64,000 nucleotides of DNA from Cladorhizidae sp. MBARI D1340-BT2 (lineage: Eukaryota; Porifera; Demospongiae; Poecilosclerida; Cladorhizidae). The number at the start of each line of letters is the position of its first letter. Within the stretch, counting starts at the first letter, position 1. The DNA lies in the NCBI GenBank assembly GCA_028752905.1, contig JAQNBH010000014.1:3068993-3132992 (forward strand), written 5' to 3'. The notes beneath the pieces were generated by a model, which was not told the DNA's origin, ran no database searches, and saw nothing but the letters and a program-made list of their open reading frames with translations. Positions 1-10,530 of the stretch are shown piece by piece. The translations under genes were made by a program, and so were the position numbers.

Positions 1-52
1 AACCATGATTAGGGAGAAAGAGTACTGATGGTCTACAAGTCAAAATCAAGTA

Positions 53-73
53 GGGGGGGGGGGGGGGGGGGGG
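53..73. repeat. poly-G tract of 21 bases
   Basis: An uninterrupted run of G. The surrounding 1-480 region shows no coding signal that I can support and serves only as 5' flank of the sulfotransferase gene. Comparable G or C runs recur elsewhere in the window. Confidence 0.9.
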
Positions 74-500
74 ATGGTATATTAGTGCATTTGTTACATA
101 TGAATTATTTGATCAAAATTTGACATGAAGTGATTAAGAAATAACAAATTCATTTTTATAATAGATAATGAAAGATTCAAGTCTATACTAGGGAGTGAAT
201 TCCAAAGACGAGGAATGCAAGTGAAAAATAGGTTACATTACGAGCATGAACATGTTTGATTTTTAGTTATAGTGGACATAGAAATGTAATTAAGAATATT
301 GAAATGTTCTCTCTGTGGACATATAGAATTTTGTCTAGGCGATCTTCTTGTACCGCTCCAATATAGTAGCTCCCCCCACCCCCTCCCCGTGAATTTTTGG
401 AGAACTTTGACCTCTAGAACACGGGAAAAGAATTTCACCAATTTTCGCCCGACAAAACGTTTTCTGTGAGATTACACTGTAGCTTATTTACATCTTCCAG

Positions 501-2096
501 ATGATGAAATTTGTCAGCACCTGCAAGAAACTCGTGTTACTCTTACTAGTTATTACAACCTATCTCCTCTGGCTCTTCATCATATCACCATTGGAACAGT
601 TAACTTTAAAGGGCGCTCTTCACGTGCAAGATGACAGTAATGATGATATGAAGGATTCTGTTAAAGCTCTACCAGCTCCTTCCATGGACTCTGATAAAGG
701 TGAACGGGCAGGTATTAAGAACTCTTTGGTTCATACTGATAGTACACTTATTAGTGAACAGTCATATTGTCTGGTGGAAGAAGTGGTCAACCGCTGCATG
801 AAGGCTACAAATCTCATAGGTGAAAAACTATCTCGAGCTCAGGATAATGCGAGGTATTTTTACAATGAGCTTAGGAGAGCAATACCGCTGAAAGCCTTGA
901 GTAACTACTCCAGCTACTGCTGGGATGTGTCTTACTTTGCACAGTGGGCTAAACCAGAGCATAATTCCCACATCGGAAACATCACGTTCAAGGTTACATT
1001 TTACACACCTCCCAAATCTTGGTTAACTAAAACATTTCCTACCAAGAAGTTTAAGTCTGATATGGTGTGTCTCCCTAACCTCTTCCTAGCTGGTTTTTCA
1101 AAATGTGGCTCGACATTCCTGTATTGCCTCATCAATAAGTTACTTCGCAAGACGACTTACAACTTTGCACAGCCTCCAAAGGAGCCTTTTTTCTGGGTAA
1201 GAGCACAGGCTGTCAAGAATGTGCATGTGCCTACAGTCGTCCGTCTTGGAGAATACGTCTTAAATTTTCTTCCATCATTAGATAATTATGCAAACAGAGG
1301 TAAAGTTATGTTAATTGATGGCACTCCAAATACGCTGCTCGATTGGCCACGATTTAGAAAATCAGAACATGATTTGACTAATTACTGCCTCATTCCATCT
1401 GTGTTACCAAACTTACTCCCAGATTCAAAGTATATTGTCATCATGAGAAACCCGATTGACATGATGTACTCTGCATTTTGGTTCTCGTGTACGAAGACCT
1501 CACCACTCCCCATGCAAGTGCAGCTGAAAGGCCCTTATTTATTTCATGACAGAGTCGAGACCAAGATAACAATGTTCAACAATTGCATGAAGGATAGCTC
1601 TGCACCGCTTCTCAGTCAGCCATGTGGCATGGACAGCAAGCACAGCTATAGTGCCTGCATCACAAAGAGATTACCCTTGTTGGATAAGTGTGTTCATCAC
1701 ATCACCTTTGACCTCTACTCTCGTGAATTACCCAATTGTGGACGTAGTAGGATAGCTATGGGGATCTTCTTTGTTCACGTGCGGAAGTGGTTGAGTGTAG
1801 TTGCAAAAGACCGTTTCCTTTTTCTGACTCTGGAAGACATTGCTAAAAATACAACTCAAGGCATACTCAGTCTTATCAAGTATCTTGGGCTAAGGACAAG
1901 TAATGATTATAAGATTTCGGCTGAGGTTGCCGGGAGTTCTTGCGACACTTATTCCCAATCTGGAGTAAACTACAAGCATGATCCCAGGTTACAGATGAGA
2001 GCTGATACAAGGGCACTGTTGGAAATCTTCTTTCACCCATTTAATATGCTACTCAGTGAATTATTAAATAGGACCACATTGTGGACCAGTGAATAG
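501..2096 (+). CDS. Type II membrane carbohydrate sulfotransferase (CHST15-like)
   Basis: Predicted Golgi enzyme that transfers sulfate from PAPS to a glycan, probably a glycosaminoglycan-type chain. The 531-residue protein starts with a short basic cytosolic tip, then one hydrophobic signal-anchor at about residues 10-29, then a stem and a lumenal catalytic domain. The 5'-phosphosulfate-binding loop is visible as FLAGFSKCGSTFLY near residues 195-208. The 3'-phosphate-binding motif is YIVIMRNPIDMMYSAFW near residues 311-327, with the expected Arg and a Ser downstream. Several N-glycosylation sequons (NYS, NIT, NTT, NRT) and many cysteines fit a secretory-pathway protein. The reading frame has no introns; a pyrimidine-rich stretch ending in CAG immediately before the ATG could be the acceptor of an intron in the 5' UTR. 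Resemblance is closest to the CHST15 (GalNAc4S-6ST) branch, by recollection of family motifs. Substrate specificity cannot be read from the sequence. Confidence 0.85.
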   Translation: MMKFVSTCKKLVLLLLVITTYLLWLFIISPLEQLTLKGALHVQDDSNDDMKDSVKALPAPSMDSDKGERAGIKNSLVHTDSTLISEQSYCLVEEVVNRCMKATNLIGEKLSRAQDNARYFYNELRRAIPLKALSNYSSYCWDVSYFAQWAKPEHNSHIGNITFKVTFYTPPKSWLTKTFPTKKFKSDMVCLPNLFLAGFSKCGSTFLYCLINKLLRKTTYNFAQPPKEPFFWVRAQAVKNVHVPTVVRLGEYVLNFLPSLDNYANRGKVMLIDGTPNTLLDWPRFRKSEHDLTNYCLIPSVLPNLLPDSKYIVIMRNPIDMMYSAFWFSCTKTSPLPMQVQLKGPYLFHDRVETKITMFNNCMKDSSAPLLSQPCGMDSKHSYSACITKRLPLLDKCVHHITFDLYSRELPNCGRSRIAMGIFFVHVRKWLSVVAKDRFLFLTLEDIAKNTTQGILSLIKYLGLRTSNDYKISAEVAGSSCDTYSQSGVNYKHDPRLQMRADTRALLEIFFHPFNMLLSELLNRTTLWTSE

Positions 2097-2116
2097 TTTG
2101 TATATACTTTTTCCAA

Positions 2117-2725
2117 TAAGGCACTTGGGAGGGCAAAGGTGTCCTCTATAAGGCACTTGGGAGGTCAAAGGTGTCCTCTATAAGGCACTTGGGAGGGTAT
2201 AGGTGTCCTCTATAAGGCACTTGGGAGGGGAAAGGTATCCTTTATAAAGGGGGGGGGGGGGAAGGTGTCCTCTATAAGGCACTTGGGAGGGTATCTATAA
2301 GACACTTGGGAGGGTATCTATAAGGCACTTGGGAGGGGAAAGGTGTCTTTATAAAGCACTTGGGAGGGGAAAGGTGTCCTCTATAAGGCACTTGGGAGGG
2401 GAAAGATGACCTCTATAAAGCACTTGGGAGGGGAAAGATGTCCTCTATAAGGCACTTGGGAGGGAAAAGGTGTCCTCTATAAGGCACTTGGGAGGGGAAA
2501 GGTGTCTTTATAAAGCACTTGGGAGGGGAAAGGTGTCCTCTATAAGGCACTTGGGATAGGAAAGGTGTCCTCTATAAGGCACTTGGGAGGGGAAAGGTGA
2601 CCTCTATAAGGCACTTGGGAGGGAAAAGGTGTCCACTTGGGAGGGCCAAGGTGTCCTCTATAAGGCAGTTGGGAGGGGAAAGGTGTCCTCTATAAGGCAC
2701 TTGGGAGGGTAAAGGTGTCCTCTAG
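2117..2725. repeat. 32-bp minisatellite downstream of the sulfotransferase gene
   Basis: About 19 imperfect head-to-tail copies of a 32-bp unit containing AAGGCACTTGGGAGGGG and GTGTCCTCTAT. The array starts about 20 bases after the stop codon, so it may lie in the 3' UTR. Some units are shortened, and one carries a 13-base G run at 2249-2261. Confidence 0.95.
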
Positions 2726-2829
2726 TGTTCTCTCTATTAACTCTGTATTTTTTTGTGTGTCTTTTGTTAACTTTTTTTTGCATTTTTATTTACTTCTGGT
2801 ATTTTCTGTGTTTGGGATGTGGCATCTTA

Positions 2830-2884
2830 TAGACATGCATAGCAGATATCCAAGAATGAGGGTTGATCAGCTTCTGCATATATA
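2830..2884. repeat. 47-bp satellite copy, left side of a MITE insertion
   Basis: One diverged unit of the satellite that forms the large array at 30.87-31.92 kb (ATAGCAGGTATC-like start, CAGCCTCTG-like end). It is cut from the units at 3568-3705 by the MITE at 2885-3567. Confidence 0.75.
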
Positions 2885-3567
2885 TGTTCCATCCAATCTA
2901 TGAATCTGCCCAATCTATAGATTGTGCAGCACAATCTATGAATTCATAGATTGTGCTGCACAATCTATGAATGCCAATTTATTGCCTGCCAGTCAATACA
3001 CTTCAAAACATGGTAGCATGTTAACACTCTTTGCAACAGAGAAACAGAGAAAGTGATGATTGCAACTGAGAGTGTAATGATGTAGAAAAAAAATGATACT
3101 GGGACCACGTGGACTTGGCAGATAAAGAACTAAGTGACATGGCAAGTGTAGCTAGAGCAAAAAAAGATATTTGAAGAATATTGCTCTGTCAAAAAAGATA
3201 TAATGCACAGTTTGTAATACCCACGAACACTCGCACAACTGCTATAGTCCCCAAATGTAGAGAAACTTGCCTCACAAACAGCTCTTCTCCCTTCTTCTCT
3301 TTTCGTGGGAGTAGCTTGGGCTTTGTAAATTCCAGTCGACTATCCCATATTGTGTGGGTGGGTTTGGATATTTGACTTGCACACTCGCTCAGTATAACTA
3401 GTCAATAATAAGTACTGGTCGATATGTTCAATCTATGAATCTGTTGCAAAGGGTGTTGCTACCATGATTTGAAGTGTATTGATTGGCATGCAATAGATTG
3501 TGCAGCACAATCTATGAATGTGCTGCACGATCTATAGATTGGGCAGATTCATAGATTGGATGGAGCA
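2885..3567. mobile_element. Non-autonomous foldback MITE with long terminal inverted repeats
   Basis: The first about 150 bases match the reverse complement of the last about 150 bases, starting TGTTCCATCCAATC at the left and TGCTCCATCCAATC at the right (reverse complement). The ends contain internal palindromes around GATTGTGCTGCACAATC. Flanks show a matching TATATA on each side (2879-2884 and 3568-3573), the likely target duplication, although the site is AT-rich and the exact length is uncertain. No transposase is encoded in the 683 bp. The superfamily is not assignable. Confidence 0.85.
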
Positions 3568-3705
3568 TATATATGGCAGGTATCAAAGAATGAGGGTTGC
3601 TCAGCCTCTGCATATATACATAGCAGGTATCAAAGAATAAAGGTTGCTCAGCCTCTGCATATATACATAGCAGGTATAAAAGAATGAAGGTTGCTCAGCC
3701 TCTGA
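3568..3705. repeat. 47-bp satellite copies, right side of the MITE insertion
   Basis: About three units of the same satellite as at 30.87-31.92 kb, with GCAGGTATCAAAGAATGAGG and TTGCTCAGCCTCTGCATATA segments. Confidence 0.85.
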
Positions 3706-4599
3706 CAAATTGTTACATGTACATCAATGGCGGATCCAGAAGGGATCGACTGGTCTCGTTCGAGGCCCCCTTTCCTTTTCTCTAATTTCCCAAACTCTAA
3801 CTAAACAACAAATCTGCAATGCTTTTTGCCTTTTCTTGCTTTTTTATTTTTCTTTTAGCTAGCTATGTTTACTCTGCTAGCTGGATGACCTGCGAAGCCA
3901 CACGCCCAAGTGGAGGAAACGTAGGGGTGTGGCTGCACCAGACTAAACCTTACATTTATCGTCGTTCCGAATGTTCAGCACCTGGTTCATTACCTCCCAG
4001 AGAGATTTACTGTCGACTCCTGTCACTCACCAAATATCTTACTCATGGCTCAGTCAAAGTTAAAGGCTTTTTTCAACAGCTAAGTAAGTTGATCTAAACT
4101 GAGCAGTGATTGAGAATATTATGCTGTTGAATAGATTGCCAACTTAGTACTAGTAACTAGCTAGCTATATAGTCCTTGCAGCAAGCCACTATTGCTAGCT
4201 AGTAGAGTTAATTTACATGGAAATTTCCACGTTTAATGATAGAAAACAAAAAAGGACCAACAAGAACACCACTTTTCCATCTCCAGCTGTGGTACCTGTC
4301 ACTCTTCCATGGTCTCCTGCTTCAGTCCATTGTGTCTCCTCCGAGCCCTCTGTGTCTGTGATTCTCACTCAGCCCTCTGTGTCTGTCACAGAGCACTCTC
4401 TATCTGTGTCTCCCACCCAGCCCTCTGTGTGTGTCTCCCACCCAGCCCTCAGGCTCTATGTTTGTGTCTCCCCCTGAGCCTACTGAGCCTGCGCTTACCG
4501 CCTTCATGTTCCGCTTCTGTCCTGCTCTCTCATTCCGCGTCTCATCTGCCCTGCACTTCCTTGTCCACTTTTTCTTCTGCTTCTTCGTCAAGTGCTTCA

Positions 4600-7190
4600 G
4601 TTGATTTTGAGAAGTGTGACAATATTGGCTTGCTTATGCGCTCAATGCCGATATCCTGAATTTTGCTCCAGAGTGCAAGTATTCACTTTTAGTTAATCAT
4701 TTTAAGCCACATAGTTCATTTACATTTCCAAGTAGTTATTTAAATGGCTGTAATAGATCTTGTCAACATAAATACTTGGCTGAAAACCCTTGGTTTGTTT
4801 ATAGTAAAGTAGAAGATGGAATATTTTGTTTGCCATGTGTTCTCTTTGCTACAAAGGGTTTGGGTCATTTTGTATGTAATGGATTTAATGCAGGTCTAGG
4901 AAAACTAAAAAGTTTGCCAGTCACAACTGTACGCAGTACCATCAGCTGGCTTTAGCTCGGGCAGATGCTTTAAAGTCTTCCCACATGTGTCCAGAGTCTT
5001 CTATTAAGAATAGTTTGCTGCATATAGATGAGAGTAACATAGCAACAAATAGGTACATAATAAAGATGTATGGCTGATGCAATACTTCTTTGTGGCAAGC
5101 AATGTATAGCTATTTGAGGTCACAGAGATGACAGCACGGCTGATTCTGAGGTCAACAGAGGGAATTTTTTAGCACTTCTTGTGAATACTCTGTGAGGTCC
5201 GGAAATGTTGCATTAGCCAAGCATTTGAAAGATGCTTAAAAATGCAACTTATACTAGCCCAAAATCAACTCATTGAATGCATAGGTGATCATATTAGAGA
5301 TAGTTTAACCCTTTAATGTGGAAAAGCCACTATAGTGGCTCGGCTACTGAATGTGGATGAACATTTTAATTTTCGCTGCGCTTTTTCTAATGCACATACC
5401 TTAATCCATGCCATAAGACTTCATCAATGACGAAGTATCATAAATTTTCAAACATTTTAACATCAGATACACATAAACGAAATTGTTAAAATGTAACATA
5501 TAACGGCATACAATATGTAGATTGGTAATCTACTTGTGATTTCAACTTGTGATTGTTGTCAAGTTATGCTAACTTGTAACTTGGAGTAGGAAGAACCTAG
5601 AGCTACAAAACAAAGTCCACTGAATGCACCATGAGGTGTTCTACAAAATGGTAGCCAAAACTTTCAAAAAATGCTGAGTGTGCAATAGTTACTGAGCATG
5701 TTTAATTAAAGCCACTATAGTGGTTTTTCCACATTTAGGGGGTATACATTTTCGGGTATATACTCTCCACATTGAAGGGATAATACAGGCAAGTGGGAAA
5801 AAATCATAAACAAGCTAAATATTATTCTATTCTTAGTGATGAAGTCATTGGTAAGGAGCAGGTGTCAGTAGTGTTAAGATTTGTAGATAGTAATTGTAAT
5901 ATAAGAGAAGAATTCTTAGATTTCATAAGAACAGAAAGGATCACTGGAGAGGTTTTGGCTCTTGCAATAAAAGAAGCATTGAATAAGTTTGACCTAGACT
6001 TTGAAGATTGTATATAGGGGGCAAGGCTATGATGGTGCTAGCAATATGTCTAGTGCAAGGGGTGTGCAGGGTCGTCTCTTGGCAGAAAATCCTAAAGACA
6101 CATATCCCTGTAATAGTCACATGCTTAATTCTTGTATTGTTGAAGCTTGTAGTTTACCTCCTATTCGTAATATGAATTCTACTGTTACTGAGACAGCATA
6201 CTTCTTCCATTATAGTGCTAAACGGCAACTATTTCTTGAGAAAGTAATTGATAAGGAAACTAGCGTTGTTATTTTTGTAGAACAAGATGGATTTATCGGC
6301 ATGAAGCTTATAAAAATGTTTATGTTTTGTATCAATTCCTTGTAACTGCAATGGAAGAAATTCCATAACGTGATCCTACGTATGGGGATATGAACTGGGA
6401 TACGAAAACAATTGTGGCAGCCAATGGCTTGCTCAAGATGTACCTTTCCTTTCCTTTTATAATAATCTTTCATAGCAAGAATGAATTCTATGAAACTTAT
6501 AAGTATAAAATTACAAAAGAAAAGTAGCGATATAGTTAAGCTTATATGGATGTTAAAGACATACTGAATGAACTCTGTTCTGTCAAAGTGAGGAAATGTT
6601 ACATTCATGGTATATGCAAGCTGAAACTATAGCTCATGATGTTGGTGTAGTTCCTGAAGTCCCACGTGTATCTGCTCGACAAACTTACAGAAATAATGTG
6701 GAGTACAGTTCTGTGGAAGAATACTATCGAAGAACTTTATTGGACCACTTAGTTCACAAATGAATGATAGGTTTGGACAGTAGCAGCCAATTCACTACTC
6801 GGGATGATAATTATATCTTTTGAGGACTTGATTTCTTTATATAATGATGACTTGCCAAGTACTGCACTTGTGTCTACTGAGGTATGGAGGTGGAGGGCAA
6901 AGTGGCAGAGTCAAGATGCTGACAAGCAGCCATCCACCCTTCAATCAGCTCTGAAAGAGTGTGACAAGGATTACTTAACGTAACCTTTACGTACTGCTAT
7001 GCATCGCATGTACTATTCACATCATGTGAGAAGGAGAGGGCAGATAATACCTTAAAACTTTCTTACGGAGTTGTATGGGGCAGGACAGATTATCCGCATT
7101 GGTATTAATGCATACTCATTATAGTTTTCCTGTTGATCTTGATGATGTTGTTGATAGATTTAAACTTAAATGTAAATAGGAGAATAGCTT
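4600..7190 (+). pseudogene. hAT transposase relic (TTF zinc finger, DUF4371, dimerisation region)
   Basis: Fragments in several frames line up in the order expected for ZMYM1-like hAT transposases. A TTF-type finger region contains NPWFVYSKVEDGIFCLPCVL at about 4785-4845. An RNase-H-like core contains YYSILSDEV at 5820-5845 and GQGYDGASNM near 6010-6040. Near 7080-7165, an alanine/leucine-rich dimerisation tail ends in HYSFPVDLDDVVDRF. At least five frameshifts and several stops separate the blocks, so no functional protein is possible. The coding sequence is also broken by the piggyBac-like MITE at 5309-5779, and the frame on the two sides of that MITE is continuous once one TTAA is counted. 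Confidence 0.8.
5309..5779. mobile_element. piggyBac-like MITE inside the hAT transposase
   Basis: A 471-bp element with terminal inverted repeats starting CCCTTTAATGTGG (left) and CCCTTCAATGTGG (right, reverse complement). It is flanked by TTAA (5305-5308) and ATAA (5780-5783), consistent with a TTAA target duplication with one substitution. Both ends also carry a palindrome of the type AGCCACTATAGTGGCT (perfect at 5325-5340, one mismatch at the right end). No coding capacity. Confidence 0.8.
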
Positions 7191-7564
7191 TATAAGTACG
7201 TACATAATCTATTAATAGCATTTCTCTTTTTTCCCCCCTTCAATTATTGAACCTTGGACTTCATGATTCAGATTCACAATTCATCATTGTGGTAACCAAT
7301 CATAATAGCTTGGATTTGTTGTTCGTTTATTCAATGTATTCGTTTATTAAATGTAATTTAGTCTTACATTTTTCTCTCTACATTTTGTATATGCTGTATT
7401 TGATATAATATATCTAGATTTCTATATTTAAATTTTAATAAAAGAGCCCCCCCCCCCCCCCCCCCCCCCCAATAAATCCTAGATCCGCCCCTGTACATGT
7501 ATATAACACATATATAGTTATATGTACAATATTGCACATGATGCATGTATAACTATTAGTTCAA

Positions 7565-7741
7565 TGAAATTGAGTAGAATGGTTTGTTTAATGGCTGTGG
7601 CTCCCCCAAGATTAACTAAATCATCTATCAAAGAATGTGCTGCATGGTCAAATCCCTGTTCAGTAAAATAGCGTTGTAGTCCAAGAATGTGAGGCTTTGC
7701 TTCTGCATGCGTAATCAGAGGAACAGGATCTCATTATCATT
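7565..7741 (-). pseudogene. C-terminal end of the pogo/Tigger transposase
   Basis: The reverse strand encodes a short helical tail with ITHAEAKPHILGLQRYFTEQ followed by GFDHAAHSLIDDLVNLG, a typical C-terminus of Tigger-like transposases (a trailing helix around LQRYF-QQG). It continues the protein piece that ends at 11206 on the other side of the hAT insertion, but needs a one-base frame change. Confidence 0.7.
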
Positions 7742-7917
7742 GTCATCATCAGGGGTGTATTTAGGGGGGTGGGGGGGGGGCATTCGCCCCCCCTTGTATC
7801 ATTCTCGCCCCCCCCCCCCCCTTGAAATTAGAGATATTTTTTAAAATAATGTCAAGAAAGGTGTAATACAAGAAAGGTGTAATAAGCTTATGATATCAGG
7901 TTCAAATGATAGGAATG

Positions 7918-10104
7918 TCAAACTGAGGTTCTTCTTGGTTTTCTCTGCCATACGTCCACAATCTCTTCAAGGTCGCTCTCAGAGAGTACTTCTGGTGCCT
8001 CTATAGCAATCCTCATAAGGTGAGAAAGGCTGCAGTCACTTAGAGAATTACGCAAACGAGTCTTGATCATCTTCATCTGTGAGAAGCTTCTCTCCACAGA
8101 AGCAGTAGAAACTGGAATCGATAAGCAGATGGAGGCAATCTTGTGCAAATTGGGAAACATGGCCTTGAGCATGTCGTTTGAAACAAGTTCTTTCAGCTGT
8201 GATGCAGTAGTATCCCGTGGTTGCTTGACTAACAGCTGGCGGAATGTTTTCCACTCTGTAAGTATTTCAGTGGAAATCATGGCTGTCTTCACTGTTTCTT
8301 CTCCATCCAATGTTTCTGCATCTCTATCTTCTCCGTAGTGAGCAATCAGTTTCTCAACAGACGTGTCTCCATAAGTGGGAAAAGATACTGAATCTGGTTT
8401 TGGAACTTTCCGTGGATCGAATATAGACAATGCTGATACAACAGCGTTGGATGAAGAAAATCGGCTTGTTATGTTGGCCTTTAAATCAGCAACAAAAGGC
8501 TTACCAACAACATTCTGGAACGAAAGTATTTTATCAGCGTCAATAGACACCTTTGTAGATGACTTCAAGTCTTCAACGTTTTCAAGAAGCTCCAACACCC
8601 AGTTCGCTCCAGGCAAAACTGCATCATCCAAGGATTTAACAGTAGCATCAACAAGGAATGATATCAACGAGAGGTCAAGCTGCTCTGCCTGAAGTGCTTT
8701 GCTGAGCTTGGCTACTTGTGGTAGAGTGAAATCAAGCAAATATATAGCTGCAATCGTAGACAATTTGCAGAGGGCACCATGGATTCCAAGAGCTTCTGGC
8801 TCGTGGGACGTCTCGTAGATGTTCCCAATGGTGATTACAATTGCAGAATAACTTGCTTTGACAGCTTTGACACACCTTTCATGTGCCAGCCAGCGTGTGT
8901 CAGATGGCTTGATCACTTTCATTTCTGGAAGTTCAAGAACGTGCTGTACCTCCTTCAGACACTCTGCTCGCTTGGGGGAATTGCGAAAATGCTTCCAAAG
9001 AGTAGTCAATGTTCTGTAAACATGAGCAATTCCAGGGGTTTTATTGGCAGCTTGCACACAAGCCAACTGCAGTAAGTGACAGTGGCAGTGTATAAACAGA
9101 GCGTGAGGAGTATGTTTCTTGATACGTGCCTGAACCCCGGTCTTTCGTCCAGAAAAAGTTGCAGCTCCATCAAATCCCAATCCAACAATTCTTCCGACTT
9201 GTAGACCTTTCTTCTTTAAACAATCGATGAGATTAGAATAGATGGTCTCTGCATCAGCCTTCTTCAATGGAATAAGCTCCAGAAAGCACTCTACTGGTAC
9301 ACCATCTTCCTCCCAGCGGCAAAACACAGACAATTCTTCTACGTTGGTGACATCTGTGCACTCATCTGCCATGAGGCTGTACATAGGTGCCTTTTGAAGT
9401 CGCTTCAGAATCGACTCCTCCACCCATGTCCCCAATGATTCGATGAATTCAACCACAGCCACTCTTGATGTGTACACAGCATTTCTTGGTGCAGTTTCTA
9501 AGAATTGCTTCAAATGTTGGCTGCCACATCGAACCACCACGTCAACCAGCTTCTCAAATTTTGTCGAATGTGCAACTTGTTCTTTCGTAAGAAAATGAGT
9601 GAGTAGGATCAGGCACTTCACTGCAGCTCTGTTCTGAGCTCTTTTGCGAGCTAAAACATTCTGGAGTTGCTGTACAACTGTTCCACCTTTGGCTGCTCCT
9701 TTAGCTGCAAAAAGAGCTTGAGTTGCATGGATATGGAAGTCACTTCTCGCATGAGCTTTCATTTTTTCAACAGCTTTCTTCCAATTTCTGCAAGGTTGTG
9801 TGACCCACACTCCTCCAGTACGCTGCAGACCAGATTGCTTGCAAACCTTGCAAAAGGCACCATCGCTATCCTCGTCATAATAGAGCCAACTGAAATCTTT
9901 CTCCCAGCTCTTAGAGTATTTTCTCTTCGTGGATACAGAAGAGCGGTGTTTGTTTTGCTTGCTTTTCTTTGAAGGTGGAGGACTAAGGCTAGGACTAGAT
10001 GCCTCTACATGCTCAGAGCTATCTGTTCTGCTATCTTCGCTATCGCTGCTATTAGCATGAGAAGAGGCTTGAGAAGTACTTGCAAAGTATGAGCGAATAT
10101 CCAT
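7918..10104 (-). CDS. hAT-family transposase, intact
   Basis: A 728-residue cut-and-paste transposase. The N-terminus is Ser-rich, with a basic stretch near residues 44-62 that could be a nuclear localisation signal. A TTF/BED-like zinc finger follows (FCKVCKQS near residue 83, His pair near 118-126). The RNase-H-like core has the expected acidic residues: Asp in YSLMADECTD near 244, Asp in VGLGFDGAATF near 309, and Glu in the C-terminal ASVERSFSQMK segment near 660. The last segment is the hAT dimerisation region (KTRLRNSLSDCSLSHLMRIA). The length is normal for ZNF862-like hAT proteins. There are no stops or frameshifts, and the 8-bp target duplication is perfect, so the copy looks young. 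The first ATG fits, and nothing upstream extends the frame convincingly. Whether it is transcribed is unknown. Confidence 0.9.
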   Translation of the reverse strand: MDIRSYFASTSQASSHANSSDSEDSRTDSSEHVEASSPSLSPPPSKKSKQNKHRSSVSTKRKYSKSWEKDFSWLYYDEDSDGAFCKVCKQSGLQRTGGVWVTQPCRNWKKAVEKMKAHARSDFHIHATQALFAAKGAAKGGTVVQQLQNVLARKRAQNRAAVKCLILLTHFLTKEQVAHSTKFEKLVDVVVRCGSQHLKQFLETAPRNAVYTSRVAVVEFIESLGTWVEESILKRLQKAPMYSLMADECTDVTNVEELSVFCRWEEDGVPVECFLELIPLKKADAETIYSNLIDCLKKKGLQVGRIVGLGFDGAATFSGRKTGVQARIKKHTPHALFIHCHCHLLQLACVQAANKTPGIAHVYRTLTTLWKHFRNSPKRAECLKEVQHVLELPEMKVIKPSDTRWLAHERCVKAVKASYSAIVITIGNIYETSHEPEALGIHGALCKLSTIAAIYLLDFTLPQVAKLSKALQAEQLDLSLISFLVDATVKSLDDAVLPGANWVLELLENVEDLKSSTKVSIDADKILSFQNVVGKPFVADLKANITSRFSSSNAVVSALSIFDPRKVPKPDSVSFPTYGDTSVEKLIAHYGEDRDAETLDGEETVKTAMISTEILTEWKTFRQLLVKQPRDTTASQLKELVSNDMLKAMFPNLHKIASICLSIPVSTASVERSFSQMKMIKTRLRNSLSDCSLSHLMRIAIEAPEVLSESDLEEIVDVWQRKPRRTSV

Positions 10105-10148
10105 ATTAATATGAAGAGAAATCAGCTAGTAAGGTTTCTTTTATAGAG

Positions 10149-10530
10149 ACTTTAAGACCATGACATAATGGACTGAGTTAAAAATACTGAGAGAGAGTGG
10201 GAAAGAAGGAGGGAACTGAAGAAGTGACAAACCTACAAAGGAGAACACGTGGTGGTGTGTGATGACTTTAAGACCATGACATAATGGACTGAGTTAAAAA
10301 TACTGAGAGAGAGTGGGAAAGAAGGAGGGAACTGAAGAAGTGACAAACCTACAAAGGAGAACACGTGGTGGCGTGTGGGATGACATCATGTCTAAGATTA
10401 GACTTGAAGACCATGACATAATGGACTGAGTTAAAAATACTGAGAGAGAGGGAGTGGGAAAGAAGGAGAAACAAAAGAAGTGACAAACCTACAAAGGAGA
10501 GCACGTGGTGGTGTGTGATGTCATCGTGTC
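10149..10530. repeat. Three tandem copies of a block of about 115-140 bp upstream of the hAT transposase
   Basis: Units start near 10149, 10263 and 10403 with GACTTTAAGACCATGACATA (the third has GACTTGAAG) and contain GTGACAAACCTACAAAGGAG and CACGTGGTGG. They lie within about 45-430 bases of the transposase start codon, a position suited to a promoter or transposase-binding block. The role is inferred. Confidence 0.85.

Larger units (their letters stand above)
3722..7493 (+). mobile_element. Decayed hAT transposon (ZMYM1/TTF-type transposase family)
   Basis: The 8-bp sequence TACATGTA flanks the element at 3714-3721 and 7494-7501. The right end reads, inverted, CAGGGGCGGATCTAGG, and the left end carries GGCGGATCCAG a few bases in, as expected of hAT terminal repeats. 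The interior holds a broken transposase reading frame and a nested MITE at 5309-5779. A 24-base C run sits at 7447-7470. The first about 850 bases hold short open frames and CCCTCTGTGTCTGT-type repeats (4330-4450), with no function that I can recognise. Confidence 0.85.

Noticed and set aside
3819..4659. Short frames at the start of the first hAT, one with a hydrophobic N-terminus
   Set aside because: They are low-complexity or unrecognisable, inside a decayed transposon, and without splice or family support.
8063..9972. Plus-strand open frames across the hAT at 7750-11197
   Set aside because: They are antisense shadows of the intact minus-strand transposase and have no family motifs.
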